The notes beneath the pieces were generated by a model. The model ran no database searches. It saw nothing but the letters and a program-made list of their open reading frames with translations, and was not told the DNA's origin. This document shows, piece after piece, positions 37,950 to 46,207 of a stretch of 64,000 nt of DNA. Numbering within the stretch: the stretch's first letter is position 1; the number at the start of each line of letters is the position of its first letter. The position numbers were made by a program, and so were the translations under genes. Source of the DNA: Streptomyces bacillaris (GTDB lineage Bacteria; Actinomycetota; Actinomycetes; Streptomycetales; Streptomycetaceae); contig NZ_CP029378.1 in assembly GCF_003268675.1 (NCBI RefSeq), positions 992,001-1,056,000 of the forward strand, written 5' to 3'.

Positions 37950-39263
37950 GTGCACGTGTCGGGCAGGGAAGTGATCGGCGGGCGCTATCGCCTGCACCGG
38001 CTGATCGGCGCGGGAGGCATGGGTGTGGTCCACGAGGCCCTGGACCTGGTGCTCGACCGCAGGGTCGCCGTGAAGATCCTCTCCGTGGCGGCCTCGTCGA
38101 CGGACACCGAGCGGCTGTCCGAGCGGTTCCACCGGGAGGCCCGGGCCCTGGCACGGATCGCCGGCGACGGCACACCGGCGCTGTACGACTTCGGCATACT
38201 CGACGGCTCTCCGTACCTCGTGATGGAGTACCTCGACGGCGTCGACCTGCAGACACTGGTGGCCCAGCGGGCGCGATTACCGGACGCGGCCGCCGTCGGC
38301 ATCGGGATCGGGGTCTGTGCCTGTCTGGCGGCCGCCCACGAAGCGGGTGTGCTCCATCGCGATGTCAAGCCGTCGAATGTACGGATCACCTCTCAGGGAC
38401 GGGTCGTCCTGCAGGACTTCGGGCTGGTCCGCCTGACCGAGGACTCGGCGATCACCAAGGTGGGCGCGCTGGTCGGCACCCCCCGGTACATGGCTCCGGA
38501 GATCATGCGGGGCGAGCGGCCCGGACCGACGAGCGACCTCTACGGCCTGGGCCTGTGCATGTATCTGATGCTGACGGGTGAGCCGCCGCTCGCGGAAGTC
38601 GACGACGTCGGGGCCGTCGTGGAACGTGCTGTCGACGAGGGCGCGCCCCGGCTGGCCCGGAGCCGTCACCGTGTTCCGCCGCCGCTGGCGGAGTTCGTCG
38701 ATGCGCTCTCCGCCCGGGAACCGTTCGAGCGGCCGCAGAGTGCTGCCGCGGCGCTCTCCGATCTGCTCGCGCTGCGGACGGAGCCGGACACCGCCCGGCT
38801 CCTCGGTGAGCTGGTGCGGCGGTCCGTCCGTGAGGACGCCGTCCGGCAGGTTCACCGTCCTCCCGAGGCCGAGACCTCGTATCCGGAGTATCTGGACGCC
38901 GCCCTCCCCCAGGGTCCCGTGGTGGAACTGCGGCCCGATCGCGTACTGCCGCTGTCCCTCAGCGAGGTGACCCGTCAGACCGTCCTGGGCAGCATGACGG
39001 CGGAGAACGCGCTGTCGCGCCAGCGGGAGGCCGTCAATCTCGTGCTGCGGGGAGAGCTGCAGGAAGCCGCTCACATGCTCGCCTCGGTGGTGCAGGTCTG
39101 CACGAGGACACTCGGCGCCTCCCACCCCACGACGCTCACCTCCCAGTACTGGCAGGCCGTGTGCCTGGCGAGACTCGGTGCCCGTGAGGTGGCGCTCGCA
39201 CTGTTCTCGGGGGTCGGCGCCCGGGCGGAACGGAGAAAGGACCCATCAGGTGACCAAGGTTGA
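37950..39263 (+). CDS. Serine/threonine protein kinase of the EACC1-caspase module
   Basis: A 437-residue soluble Hanks-type kinase with complete active site. The glycine loop is IGAGGMGVV, the ATP lysine is in VAVKIL (K42), HRDVKPSN holds the catalytic D138, DFG (D156) is present and GTPRYMAPEI is intact. Residues about 340-425 are TPR-like (AVNLVLRGELQEAAHMLASVV, then ASHPTTLTSQYWQAVCLARLGAREVAL). There is no membrane segment or PASTA domain. Codon 110 is TTA (38277-38279), the bldA codon, unusual in Streptomyces. The GTG at 37950 is favoured by GGGGGAG 12 bases earlier; GTG 37956 is also possible. It overlaps the EACC1 gene by 14 bases. It probably gates the downstream caspase by phosphorylation. 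Confidence 0.85.
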   Translation: MHVSGREVIGGRYRLHRLIGAGGMGVVHEALDLVLDRRVAVKILSVAASSTDTERLSERFHREARALARIAGDGTPALYDFGILDGSPYLVMEYLDGVDLQTLVAQRARLPDAAAVGIGIGVCACLAAAHEAGVLHRDVKPSNVRITSQGRVVLQDFGLVRLTEDSAITKVGALVGTPRYMAPEIMRGERPGPTSDLYGLGLCMYLMLTGEPPLAEVDDVGAVVERAVDEGAPRLARSRHRVPPPLAEFVDALSAREPFERPQSAAAALSDLLALRTEPDTARLLGELVRRSVREDAVRQVHRPPEAETSYPEYLDAALPQGPVVELRPDRVLPLSLSEVTRQTVLGSMTAENALSRQREAVNLVLRGELQEAAHMLASVVQVCTRTLGASHPTTLTSQYWQAVCLARLGAREVALALFSGVGARAERRKDPSGDQG

Positions 39264-39648
39264 GGTACGTGTCGTCGGGAACGAACACGCCGAGGGCGGC
39301 GAGGCGGATCTCCGCTCGCTGCTGCGCTGGGTGGATGCCGAGGAGTCGCTGCGGCACGAGGTGAGAGGCAGGCTCGCGAGCGGCACGACGGCGCCGCCCG
39401 GCTCCATGGGTACGGGGTTCGATGTCCTGGAACTCCTCATCGGCTCCGGGCTGTCCACCGGAGCCCTGGTCGTGTCCGTGGCCCAGTGGCGCGAATCGCG
39501 ACGCAACCGGCCCGCGATCACGCTGCGGAGGGGCGCGGTCGAGGTGGAGATTCCGGCGAACGGTGTCTCGGCCGACATGGTGGAGCGCATCGTCACGCTG
39601 CTCGACCGGGAAGCGGACGGCAGCTCCGACGATGAACAGGCTTCCTGA
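39250..39648 (+). CDS. EACC1 family effector-associated component
   Basis: A 132-residue protein matching the effector-associated constant component 1 pattern. It has DLRSLLRWVDAEESLRHEVRG, then PGSMGTGFDVLELLIGSGLSTGALVVSVAQWRESRR, and last a short AITLRRGAVEVEIP strand pair. The hydrophobic middle helix may be membrane-active or a packing helix. EACC1 is known only as an accessory in actinobacterial NTP-dependent conflict systems, next to kinases, caspases and other effectors. It overlaps the kinase (14 bases) and the caspase (17 bases), so all three are made together. The biochemical role is not established. Confidence 0.8.
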   Translation: MTKVEVRVVGNEHAEGGEADLRSLLRWVDAEESLRHEVRGRLASGTTAPPGSMGTGFDVLELLIGSGLSTGALVVSVAQWRESRRNRPAITLRRGAVEVEIPANGVSADMVERIVTLLDREADGSSDDEQAS

Positions 39649-40756
39649 CCCGGCCGCGTCCCGGGCCGTGCTCATCGGCACGCACTCCTACCGGAGCCTC
39701 GAACAACTGCCCGCGGTCCGGGCCAACGTGCGTGACCTGTCCGAAGCGTTGCGGGACGCGATGCTCTGGGGCCTCCCGGAACCGCACTGCACGGTCGTAC
39801 TGGATCCCGAGGACGGTTCGGCCATGCTCGATCCGGTGCACAACGCGGCGGAGGAGGCCACCGACACCCTCTTCGTGTACTACGCGGGGCACGGGTTGCG
39901 CGACGCGGACACCGCGGACCTCTATCTGGCCCTGACGGGGTCGCGCGAGAACACCGGTTACACGGCGGTGGCCTTCGAGCATCTGCGGGCCGCCATCCGT
40001 TCGTCCAGGGCCCGGCGACGGGTGATCGTGCTGGACTGCTGCTTCAGCGGGCGCGCCGCCCGCACCCTCGCGGGCGACGCGGACACGCTGGCCGGCCGGG
40101 TGGCGGTCGACGGGGCCTACGTGCTGACGGCCTCTCCGAAGGACAGACTGGCCCTGGCCCCGGAGGGCGAGGTCCACACCGCTTTCACGGGCGAGCTGCT
40201 CCATCTGATGCGGACGGGGGTGGCCGACGGGCAGGAACTCATCGACCTCAACACCATCTACCGGGTGCTGGACGAGCGGTTGCGGGCGAAGAGCCGGCCG
40301 AGACCGCAGCGTTCGCAGGAGAACGACATCGGGCGTCTCCCCCTGATCCGCAACCGCGCACGCGCCGGGCGCCATGTCCCGGCGGGCCCGGTCGTGGACG
40401 CCGACGTCCGCGCGGCGCTGGTCGCCGCCGGACTGAACCTGGCGCGTCTGCTGCGTACCGAGGGGCGCAACCGCGACGCCCTGCCGATCCTCCGGCTCGC
40501 CCTGGGCGAACAGTCCCCGGGCGGGGAGAGCCACGCCTTCGCCGTACAGCTCGAGCTGGCCGAGGCCCTGGCCGACGCGGGTCAGCTCAGGGAGGCGATC
40601 GAGGTGCTGGAACAGGCGTTCCACCAGACGCACAAGACACGCGGCCCGGAAGCCGTGCTGGTCTGCCGTCGGCTCGCCGGTCTGCTCCAGGAGTCCGGCA
40701 ACCACCTCCAGGCGTGCGAGGTGCTCGAACACGCCCTGGACCTCGTCCAGGGCTGA
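39632..40756 (+). CDS. Caspase-like protease with C-terminal helical repeats (probable effector)
   Basis: A 374-residue protein. Residues 5-235 are a caspase (C14) fold. It has RAVLIGTHSYRSLEQLPAVRANVRDLSEAL, then the catalytic histidine in YYAGHG (H87) and the catalytic cysteine in LDCCFSG (C137). Residues 265-374 are TPR-like (AALVAAGLNLARLLRTEGRNRDALPILRLAL, then LEQAFHQTHKTRG and LLQESGNHLQACEVLEHAL). It should cut proteins after activation and likely causes cell suicide or shut-down. It overlaps EACC1 and lies downstream of the kinase. It is followed by a weak hairpin and a convergent gene. Confidence 0.85.
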   Translation: MNRLPDPAASRAVLIGTHSYRSLEQLPAVRANVRDLSEALRDAMLWGLPEPHCTVVLDPEDGSAMLDPVHNAAEEATDTLFVYYAGHGLRDADTADLYLALTGSRENTGYTAVAFEHLRAAIRSSRARRRVIVLDCCFSGRAARTLAGDADTLAGRVAVDGAYVLTASPKDRLALAPEGEVHTAFTGELLHLMRTGVADGQELIDLNTIYRVLDERLRAKSRPRPQRSQENDIGRLPLIRNRARAGRHVPAGPVVDADVRAALVAAGLNLARLLRTEGRNRDALPILRLALGEQSPGGESHAFAVQLELAEALADAGQLREAIEVLEQAFHQTHKTRGPEAVLVCRRLAGLLQESGNHLQACEVLEHALDLVQG

Positions 40757-40763
40757 CGCCTCC

Positions 40764-40784
40764 GCCCGCCCGGCTCCGGCGGGC
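40764..40784. terminator. Weak hairpin between caspase and LLM oxidoreductase genes
   Basis: A 7-bp stem (GCCCGCC with GGCGGGC) and 7-base loop lie between two convergent genes. Confidence 0.4.
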
Positions 40785-40798
40785 TCTCCCCGGGGGCG

Positions 40799-41800
40799 TC
40801 AGCCGGTCAGGGCCGGGATGATCCGGGCTCCGTACGCGTCGATGGTCGCCTCGCGGGCGTCGTGCATGTCGTAGACGGCGAACTGGTCCACGCCCATGTC
40901 CCGCAGCGCCTGGAGCTTCTCGATGTGGGCCTCGGCGGGGCCCAGCAGGCAGAACCGGTCGACGATCTCGTCGGGGACGAAGGCGGTGTCCGGGTTGCCG
41001 GTGCGCCCGTGGTGGCTGTAGTCGTAGCCGGAGCGTCCGGCGATGTACGCGGTCAGCGCCTCCGGGACCAGACCGGAGTGCTCGCCGTAGCGGGCGACCA
41101 GGTCGGCCACGTGGTTGCCGACCATCCCGCCGAACCAGCGGCACTGCTCGCGGGCGTGGTCGAGGTCGTCGCCCACATAGGCGGGGGCGGCGACGCAGAT
41201 GGTGACGGAGTCCGGGTCCCGTCCGGCGTCGGACGCCGCGTCCCGTACCGCCTTGATCATCCACTCGGTGAGGAACGGGTCCGCCAGCTGGAGGATGAAC
41301 CCGTCCGCCTTCTGCCCTGCCAGGGCGAGGGCCTTGGGCCCGTACGCCGCCATCCAGACCGGCAGCCGCCCGTCCTTCACCCACGGGATCTGCACCGGCT
41401 GCCCGTCGACCGTGGCCTCCCGCCCCTCGGCGAGGTCCCGGATGGCGTCGATGGCCTCCCCCAGCCGGGCCAGCGTGTTGGGCCGCCGGCCCGCGACCCG
41501 CATGGCGGAGTCCCCGCGCCCGATCCCGCACACCGTCCGGTTGCCGTACATGTCGTTGAGGGTGGCGAAGGTGGAGGCGGTCACCTCCCAGGTGCGGGTG
41601 CCCGGGTTGGTGACCATCGGGCCGACGATCATGCGGTCCGTGTGCTCCAGGATGCGGCTGTAGATGACGAACGGCTCCTGCCAGAGCACCGCCGAGTCGA
41701 AGGTCCAGCCGTAGCGGAAACCGTTGCGCTCGGCGCGGCGCATCAGGCCGACGACGGCGGAGGCGGGCGGGTCGGTCTGGAGGACGAGTCCGAAGTCCAT
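40799..41800 (-). CDS. LLM-class F420-dependent oxidoreductase (TIGR03842-like)
   Basis: A 333-residue luciferase-fold barrel: MDFGLVLQTDPPASAVVGLMRRAE, then GPMVTNPGTRTWEVTASTFATLNDMYGNR. GIGRGDSAMRVAGRRPNTLARLGEAI and WMAAYGPKALALAGQKADGFILQ follow. The GIGRGDS loop is typical of F420-binding subfamilies, and this subtype is usually found beside dihydropyrimidinase and beta-ureidopropionase genes. Here those genes lie 12 kb away at 53.2-56.9 kb, beyond a toxin island. It may take part in pyrimidine or related amide breakdown. A near-perfect 16-bp palindrome lies 180 bases upstream. Confidence 0.85.
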   Translation of the reverse strand: MDFGLVLQTDPPASAVVGLMRRAERNGFRYGWTFDSAVLWQEPFVIYSRILEHTDRMIVGPMVTNPGTRTWEVTASTFATLNDMYGNRTVCGIGRGDSAMRVAGRRPNTLARLGEAIDAIRDLAEGREATVDGQPVQIPWVKDGRLPVWMAAYGPKALALAGQKADGFILQLADPFLTEWMIKAVRDAASDAGRDPDSVTICVAAPAYVGDDLDHAREQCRWFGGMVGNHVADLVARYGEHSGLVPEALTAYIAGRSGYDYSHHGRTGNPDTAFVPDEIVDRFCLLGPAEAHIEKLQALRDMGVDQFAVYDMHDAREATIDAYGARIIPALTG

Positions 41801-42306
41801 GCGGGATCTCCTGGTCCGGGTGCGGCAGGTGTCGCGGGAGTGTCGGGGTCGTGCCTGGCTCGGCCGGTGAACCTCCCTCTGTCGACAGCGGGTTCGCGGC
41901 ACAGGAGCACGCCCTCGAGCTGCGCGACGCCGCGATCGCCCATGCCCCGGGATCCTTCCACATCGGAACCGGCCGAACACTATGCGACGCGTTGCATCCA
42001 GCCGCCGGAGGAGAGAGCCAGCCGGGGACCGGTTCTTCCCCTCCGGGGGAAGCCGATCCTGGAGCTTTGCAGAGAAAAGGAGAACGACGCAATCACGCCA
42101 ATCAACAGTTGACCGAAATGCCGCCGTCTACCTGCATCTCCCCCGGACTCTGCTTGAGCCGTGACGCACGGCACGCAGGGAAAGGAAGGATTTGCAGCCT
42201 TGGCCCCCATTAATCCGCATGGATCTTCACCTCTGCTCCGCATAGCGTGCACAACAGCTTTCTCTTCTCAGAGAATTCTCATCTTTGCGTGTAGACGGGG
42301 TGGAGT
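41801..42306. promoter_or_regulatory. Divergent control region between LLM oxidoreductase and LamG genes
   Basis: A 506-base region with no supported gene. At 41982-41997 lies ATGCGACGCGTTGCAT, a 16-bp palindrome with one mismatch pair. Nearer the plus-strand gene the GC content falls to roughly half. GAGAATTCTC (42271-42280) is a perfect 10-bp palindrome, and TAGCGT-like -10 sequences precede the ATG at 42307. This lower-GC patch marks the left edge of the toxin island. Confidence 0.5.
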
Positions 42307-45300
42307 ATGTGGAGGCATGCGCTTTCGCGCAGCAGCCGAGGGGCCTTGGCCGGCCTCTTGAGCGTGGCCATAGTGGGGGTGTCGGCCCCAGGGGCGCTCG
42401 CCACGCAGTCGGCACCGAAGGCGGTGAGCGCGGCCGAGAGAGCCTCCGGCACCGCGGACGACGCCGCCACGAGCGCCCTGGCTGAAGCCAAGCGCACGGG
42501 GAAGCCCGTGGAACTTGTGGCGGAACGCTCCGAGCGCGCAACGGTTTTCGCCAACCCGGACGGGGTCTCTTTCACAGCGGAGCAGTCGACCGTTCCGGTC
42601 CGTGTGGCGAAGGAGGGTGGCGGCTGGCAGGCCCCCGACGCAACTCTCGTACGGTGGGGTGACGGCACCGTAGGGCCCAGGGCTGCCGCGGCCGACGTAA
42701 GGTTCTCCGGGGGTGGGGACGCATCCCCGCTCGCCACGATCGCGGACGAGGGACGTTCCCTCAGCCTCTCCTGGCCCGGCACTCTGCCGAAGCCCGAACT
42801 CAGCGGGACCACCGCCCTCTACCCGGACGTACTGCCCGGTGTCGACCTGCAGGTCAACGCGACGGTGGAAAGCTTCCAACACCTCTTGGTGGTGAAGACG
42901 CCCGAGGCTGCCGAGGATCCGCGGCTGAAGAAGGTGTCGTTCGGGCTGAGTACCGAGGGGCTGACGGTCCGCCAGGGAGCGGCGGGCAACCTCGCCGCCG
43001 TGGACGCGAACGGAGCCACGGTCTTCCGCGCGCCGCCTCCTCAGATGTGGAACTCGGCCGGCAAGGCAGCTGCCGCCAAGGGGCGGAAGACTGCTCCTCA
43101 GGGGGCTCCGGCCGGATCCGCCTACGCAACCACGGCCCCTCCCACCGCCCCGGAGATCCCCGGTGACACGGCGGAGAACACTCCTTCCGGCAAGGGTGTG
43201 GAGCCCGGACAGGGCGACCGGGTCGTCCGGATGGACGTACAGGTCACGAAGGACGCGCTCGCCGTGACGCCGGACACGTCCATGCTGACCGAGGCGAAGG
43301 GGACGGACTTCCCGCTCTTCATCGATCCGAACGTCACCTGGGGCGAGTCGGAGCGTACGCTCCTGCGCTCGGACGGCTACGAGTCGTACGGCTGGGGCAA
43401 CGGCGACGACAACCTGGGCAAGGGCGTCGGCAAGTGCGGTACCTGGAACGGCTACTACTGCGGCCCCGGCTATGTGCAGCGGCTCTACTACGAGTTCTCG
43501 CCGGCAGAGCTCAAGGGCAAGCAGGTGCTCGACGCCACCTTCCGGGTAACCGAGCCCTGGGCGTTCCAGTGCAGTCCACGCTGGGTCGACCTGGTCCGCA
43601 CCAACAACATCTCGTCGTCCACCACCTGGGCCTCCCGTCCCAAGGAGCTGGACCTGATGGTCGACCGGAACGTGTCCGCGGGCCGTGGCTCGCTCTGCGA
43701 CCCCGACTCCCCGGACGCGGCCATCGAGTTCCGGGACAACCCCGAGGAGACCAACGAGAACCTGACGCCGACCGTCCGTGACTTCGCCGCGGGCAAGTTC
43801 TCCAGGCTCACCCTGCAACTCCGTGCCCATGACGAGTCGGACACTTCAGCCTGGAAGCGGTTCCGCAACGACGCGGTCCTTTCGGTGAAGTTCGTCGCCC
43901 TCCCCGCGCTGCCGACGGGTGTGGGCCTGGTGTCCGGCAACGGCACGGTGTGCTCGACGCAGGCGGCCGACCCCGACATCATCAGCGACCCGACTCCGCT
44001 GGTCACCGGCAAGCCCAAGACCGCGTCGGGCGGGGAGTCCGGTGCCAGTCTGCGGATCCGGTGGCGGACGCAACGCCTGGACAGCGGTACGTGGGTGACC
44101 GCGCACACCGATGTGGACAGCCCCACGTCCGGCTACGTCGGCAACCTCGTGACCCAGTCCAAGAGCCTGCCCAAGTTGTCCGAAGGAGTGCGCTACCGAC
44201 TCCTCGCCCTCACTCTCTCGTTCGACGAGAAGGGAGCCAACCGGCTCAACACGGGTTACACGACACCGTGCTACTTCATGGTCGACGCCACCGCCCCCAA
44301 GGCGCCGAAGGTGACGCTGGAGAGCCCGCACACTCCGTGCCTGCCCAATTCCTGCGTACCTCGCGGGCGGCCGGGGGCTCCGGTGAACTTCGCCTTCGCC
44401 GCAGCCGACGGAGACCCGCCCACCCTGTCGTACCAGTACAGGCTGACGTCGCAAGAGGCTTGGGTCAACGCCCAGAAGGTCTGCAGCACCGGGTCGAGCT
44501 GGGTGTGCGCAGGGGCACCGGAACACAGCGTGTTGATCAAGGGAGGGAAGGCGACGGTCAAACCGGCGAAGTCCGGAACGTACCGCATCTACGTCCGCGC
44601 CAAGGACAGTCTCGGACGCTGGGGTGCGCAGAGCACGCTGGACTTCGCGATCGCGACCGGAGAGGCCCCGGAGGGGCGCTGGCATCTGTCCGAGGCCGAC
44701 GGGGTCGCGGTTGACTCCGAAGCAACCGACGGCCGCGACGATCTGACGCTCGGCGGTGGCGCGGTACGCGATGATCGCGGCCGCCGGGGGCTGCTCACGC
44801 ACGACGCCCAGGGGGTGCCACTGTCTCAGCCGGTTACCGACCGGGGCCTGGCCCTGAACGGGACGGACGGCCACGCGTCGTCGTCCGCCCGGGTCCTGGA
44901 GACCGACAAGTCCTACACCGTCACCGCCTGGGTGCGGCTCGACCCCGGCGCCAACCGCACCATGACCGTCCTGAGTCAGACACCGTCGACCGCCAGTCCC
45001 TTCACCCAGAAGTACAGCCCCTTCTACCTCTCCTACGGGGCCGGGGGCGACGGGACATGGAGTCTGCGGACCCTGTCCAAGGAAGGCCAGTTCAGCACCG
45101 TCAAGGCCAAGCACACGGCCTCACGCGGGGTCTGGACACACGTGGCCGGCGTCTATGACGCCGAGGAGAGCACGATCGGCCTCTACGTCAACGGACTCCT
45201 CCAGGAGACCGCCGCAGCCGGGACCGCTTGGGCCTCGGACGGTCCGCTGCAGGTCGGACGGGTCATGCACGCCGACGTGAACAAGGACTACCTCCACGGC

Positions 45301-46089
45301 TCGGTGGACGAGCCCGCCGTATGGCAGAGGGCCCTCAGTGAGGAGGAGATCAAGGACGAGGCGAGGCTGCTGACCTCGGGCGGCTTCGCGGGCGTCGAGC
45401 TCATGGCCGACTGGAACCCCACGGCGGGCAGCGGCACCACCGTCCCCGACACCACGTCCGGCTACGGCAGGAGCCTGGCGCTGCAAGGCGGCGCGGCCCT
45501 GGCCGACGAGGCCATCGTGCTGGACGGTGTGGACGACCGGGCCACGACCACGGCGGGCCCCGTCGTGGACGACCTGGGGTCCTTCACCGCCTCGACCCTG
45601 GTGAAACTCGACCCGGAGAAGCTGCTGACCAAGAGCATCGGCTACACCGGCCAGGTCCTCGGCCAGCGGACCTCCGACGGTTCGGCCTGGGGCTTCTGGT
45701 ACCAGCTGTCGGGCAAGGACACGGTGCTGGACATGGAGACCGGGCTCGAGACGACGGTGCCCGTCGGCAAGTGGCACTTCGGGCGGCTCAACAACGACGG
45801 CTCGTTCAGCTCCGTCGTCTCCGACGAAGTCGCCTCCCTCGACAGCGAGGTGCGGCTGACCGGGACATTCGACGCCCAGGAGGGCACGATCAGCCTGTAT
45901 CTGGGCCACAACCAGAACGGCGATTCCAAGGCGTACACCGCCCGGCTGAGCAGCGGTGAGTTCGCTCTGGGGGCGGGTTTCACCGGCGGCGCCTGGAAGC
46001 ACCATCTGCCGGCCCGCATCTTCGAAACCCGCCTGTGGGCGGGGGCTATGGCGAGTTCGGCGCAGATCGACGAGCACGTCGGCGACTGA
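42307..46089 (+). CDS. Secreted DNRLRE/LamG-domain protein, RHS-associated
   Basis: A 1260-residue exported protein. The signal peptide is residues 1-32 (LAGLLSVAIVGVSAPGALA). Residues 35-330 resemble the N-terminal region that often precedes RHS proteins (ALYPDVLPGVDLQVNATVESFQHLLVV). Residues about 350-540 are a DNRLRE-type beta-sandwich with YVQRLYYEFSPAELKGK and paired cysteines. A fibronectin-like segment with four cysteines follows, then two LamG/concanavalin-like domains (about 790-1020 and 1035-1258). Genes of this form commonly lie just upstream of large RHS/YD proteins in Streptomyces. It likely binds sugars on surfaces and may help in export or delivery. The downstream hairpin suggests partly separate transcription. 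Confidence 0.8.
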   Translation: MWRHALSRSSRGALAGLLSVAIVGVSAPGALATQSAPKAVSAAERASGTADDAATSALAEAKRTGKPVELVAERSERATVFANPDGVSFTAEQSTVPVRVAKEGGGWQAPDATLVRWGDGTVGPRAAAADVRFSGGGDASPLATIADEGRSLSLSWPGTLPKPELSGTTALYPDVLPGVDLQVNATVESFQHLLVVKTPEAAEDPRLKKVSFGLSTEGLTVRQGAAGNLAAVDANGATVFRAPPPQMWNSAGKAAAAKGRKTAPQGAPAGSAYATTAPPTAPEIPGDTAENTPSGKGVEPGQGDRVVRMDVQVTKDALAVTPDTSMLTEAKGTDFPLFIDPNVTWGESERTLLRSDGYESYGWGNGDDNLGKGVGKCGTWNGYYCGPGYVQRLYYEFSPAELKGKQVLDATFRVTEPWAFQCSPRWVDLVRTNNISSSTTWASRPKELDLMVDRNVSAGRGSLCDPDSPDAAIEFRDNPEETNENLTPTVRDFAAGKFSRLTLQLRAHDESDTSAWKRFRNDAVLSVKFVALPALPTGVGLVSGNGTVCSTQAADPDIISDPTPLVTGKPKTASGGESGASLRIRWRTQRLDSGTWVTAHTDVDSPTSGYVGNLVTQSKSLPKLSEGVRYRLLALTLSFDEKGANRLNTGYTTPCYFMVDATAPKAPKVTLESPHTPCLPNSCVPRGRPGAPVNFAFAAADGDPPTLSYQYRLTSQEAWVNAQKVCSTGSSWVCAGAPEHSVLIKGGKATVKPAKSGTYRIYVRAKDSLGRWGAQSTLDFAIATGEAPEGRWHLSEADGVAVDSEATDGRDDLTLGGGAVRDDRGRRGLLTHDAQGVPLSQPVTDRGLALNGTDGHASSSARVLETDKSYTVTAWVRLDPGANRTMTVLSQTPSTASPFTQKYSPFYLSYGAGGDGTWSLRTLSKEGQFSTVKAKHTASRGVWTHVAGVYDAEESTIGLYVNGLLQETAAAGTAWASDGPLQVGRVMHADVNKDYLHGSVDEPAVWQRALSEEEIKDEARLLTSGGFAGVELMADWNPTAGSGTTVPDTTSGYGRSLALQGGAALADEAIVLDGVDDRATTTAGPVVDDLGSFTASTLVKLDPEKLLTKSIGYTGQVLGQRTSDGSAWGFWYQLSGKDTVLDMETGLETTVPVGKWHFGRLNNDGSFSSVVSDEVASLDSEVRLTGTFDAQEGTISLYLGHNQNGDSKAYTARLSSGEFALGAGFTGGAWKHHLPARIFETRLWAGAMASSAQIDEHVGD

Positions 46090-46103
46090 CCGAGGCACCA
46101 CCC

Positions 46104-46140
46104 GTGGGGCGGCGTCATGCGAGACATGGCGCCGCCCCAC
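46104..46140 (+). terminator. Hairpin between LamG and RHS genes
   Basis: A perfect 11-bp stem (GTGGGGCGGCG with CGCCGCCCCAC) and 15-base loop sit in the 118-base gap between the two genes. Confidence 0.65.
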
Positions 46141-46207
46141 CTTTGAGCGGCCATGGAGCCGCAAGCGAAACACCACACCGTTGGTGAGACCCGTGGGGGA
46201 TAACCGC

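Noticed and set aside
45956-46207. 84-codon N-terminal extension of the RHS protein
   Set aside because: It overlaps the end of the LamG gene; a signal peptide and ribosome site start at 46208.
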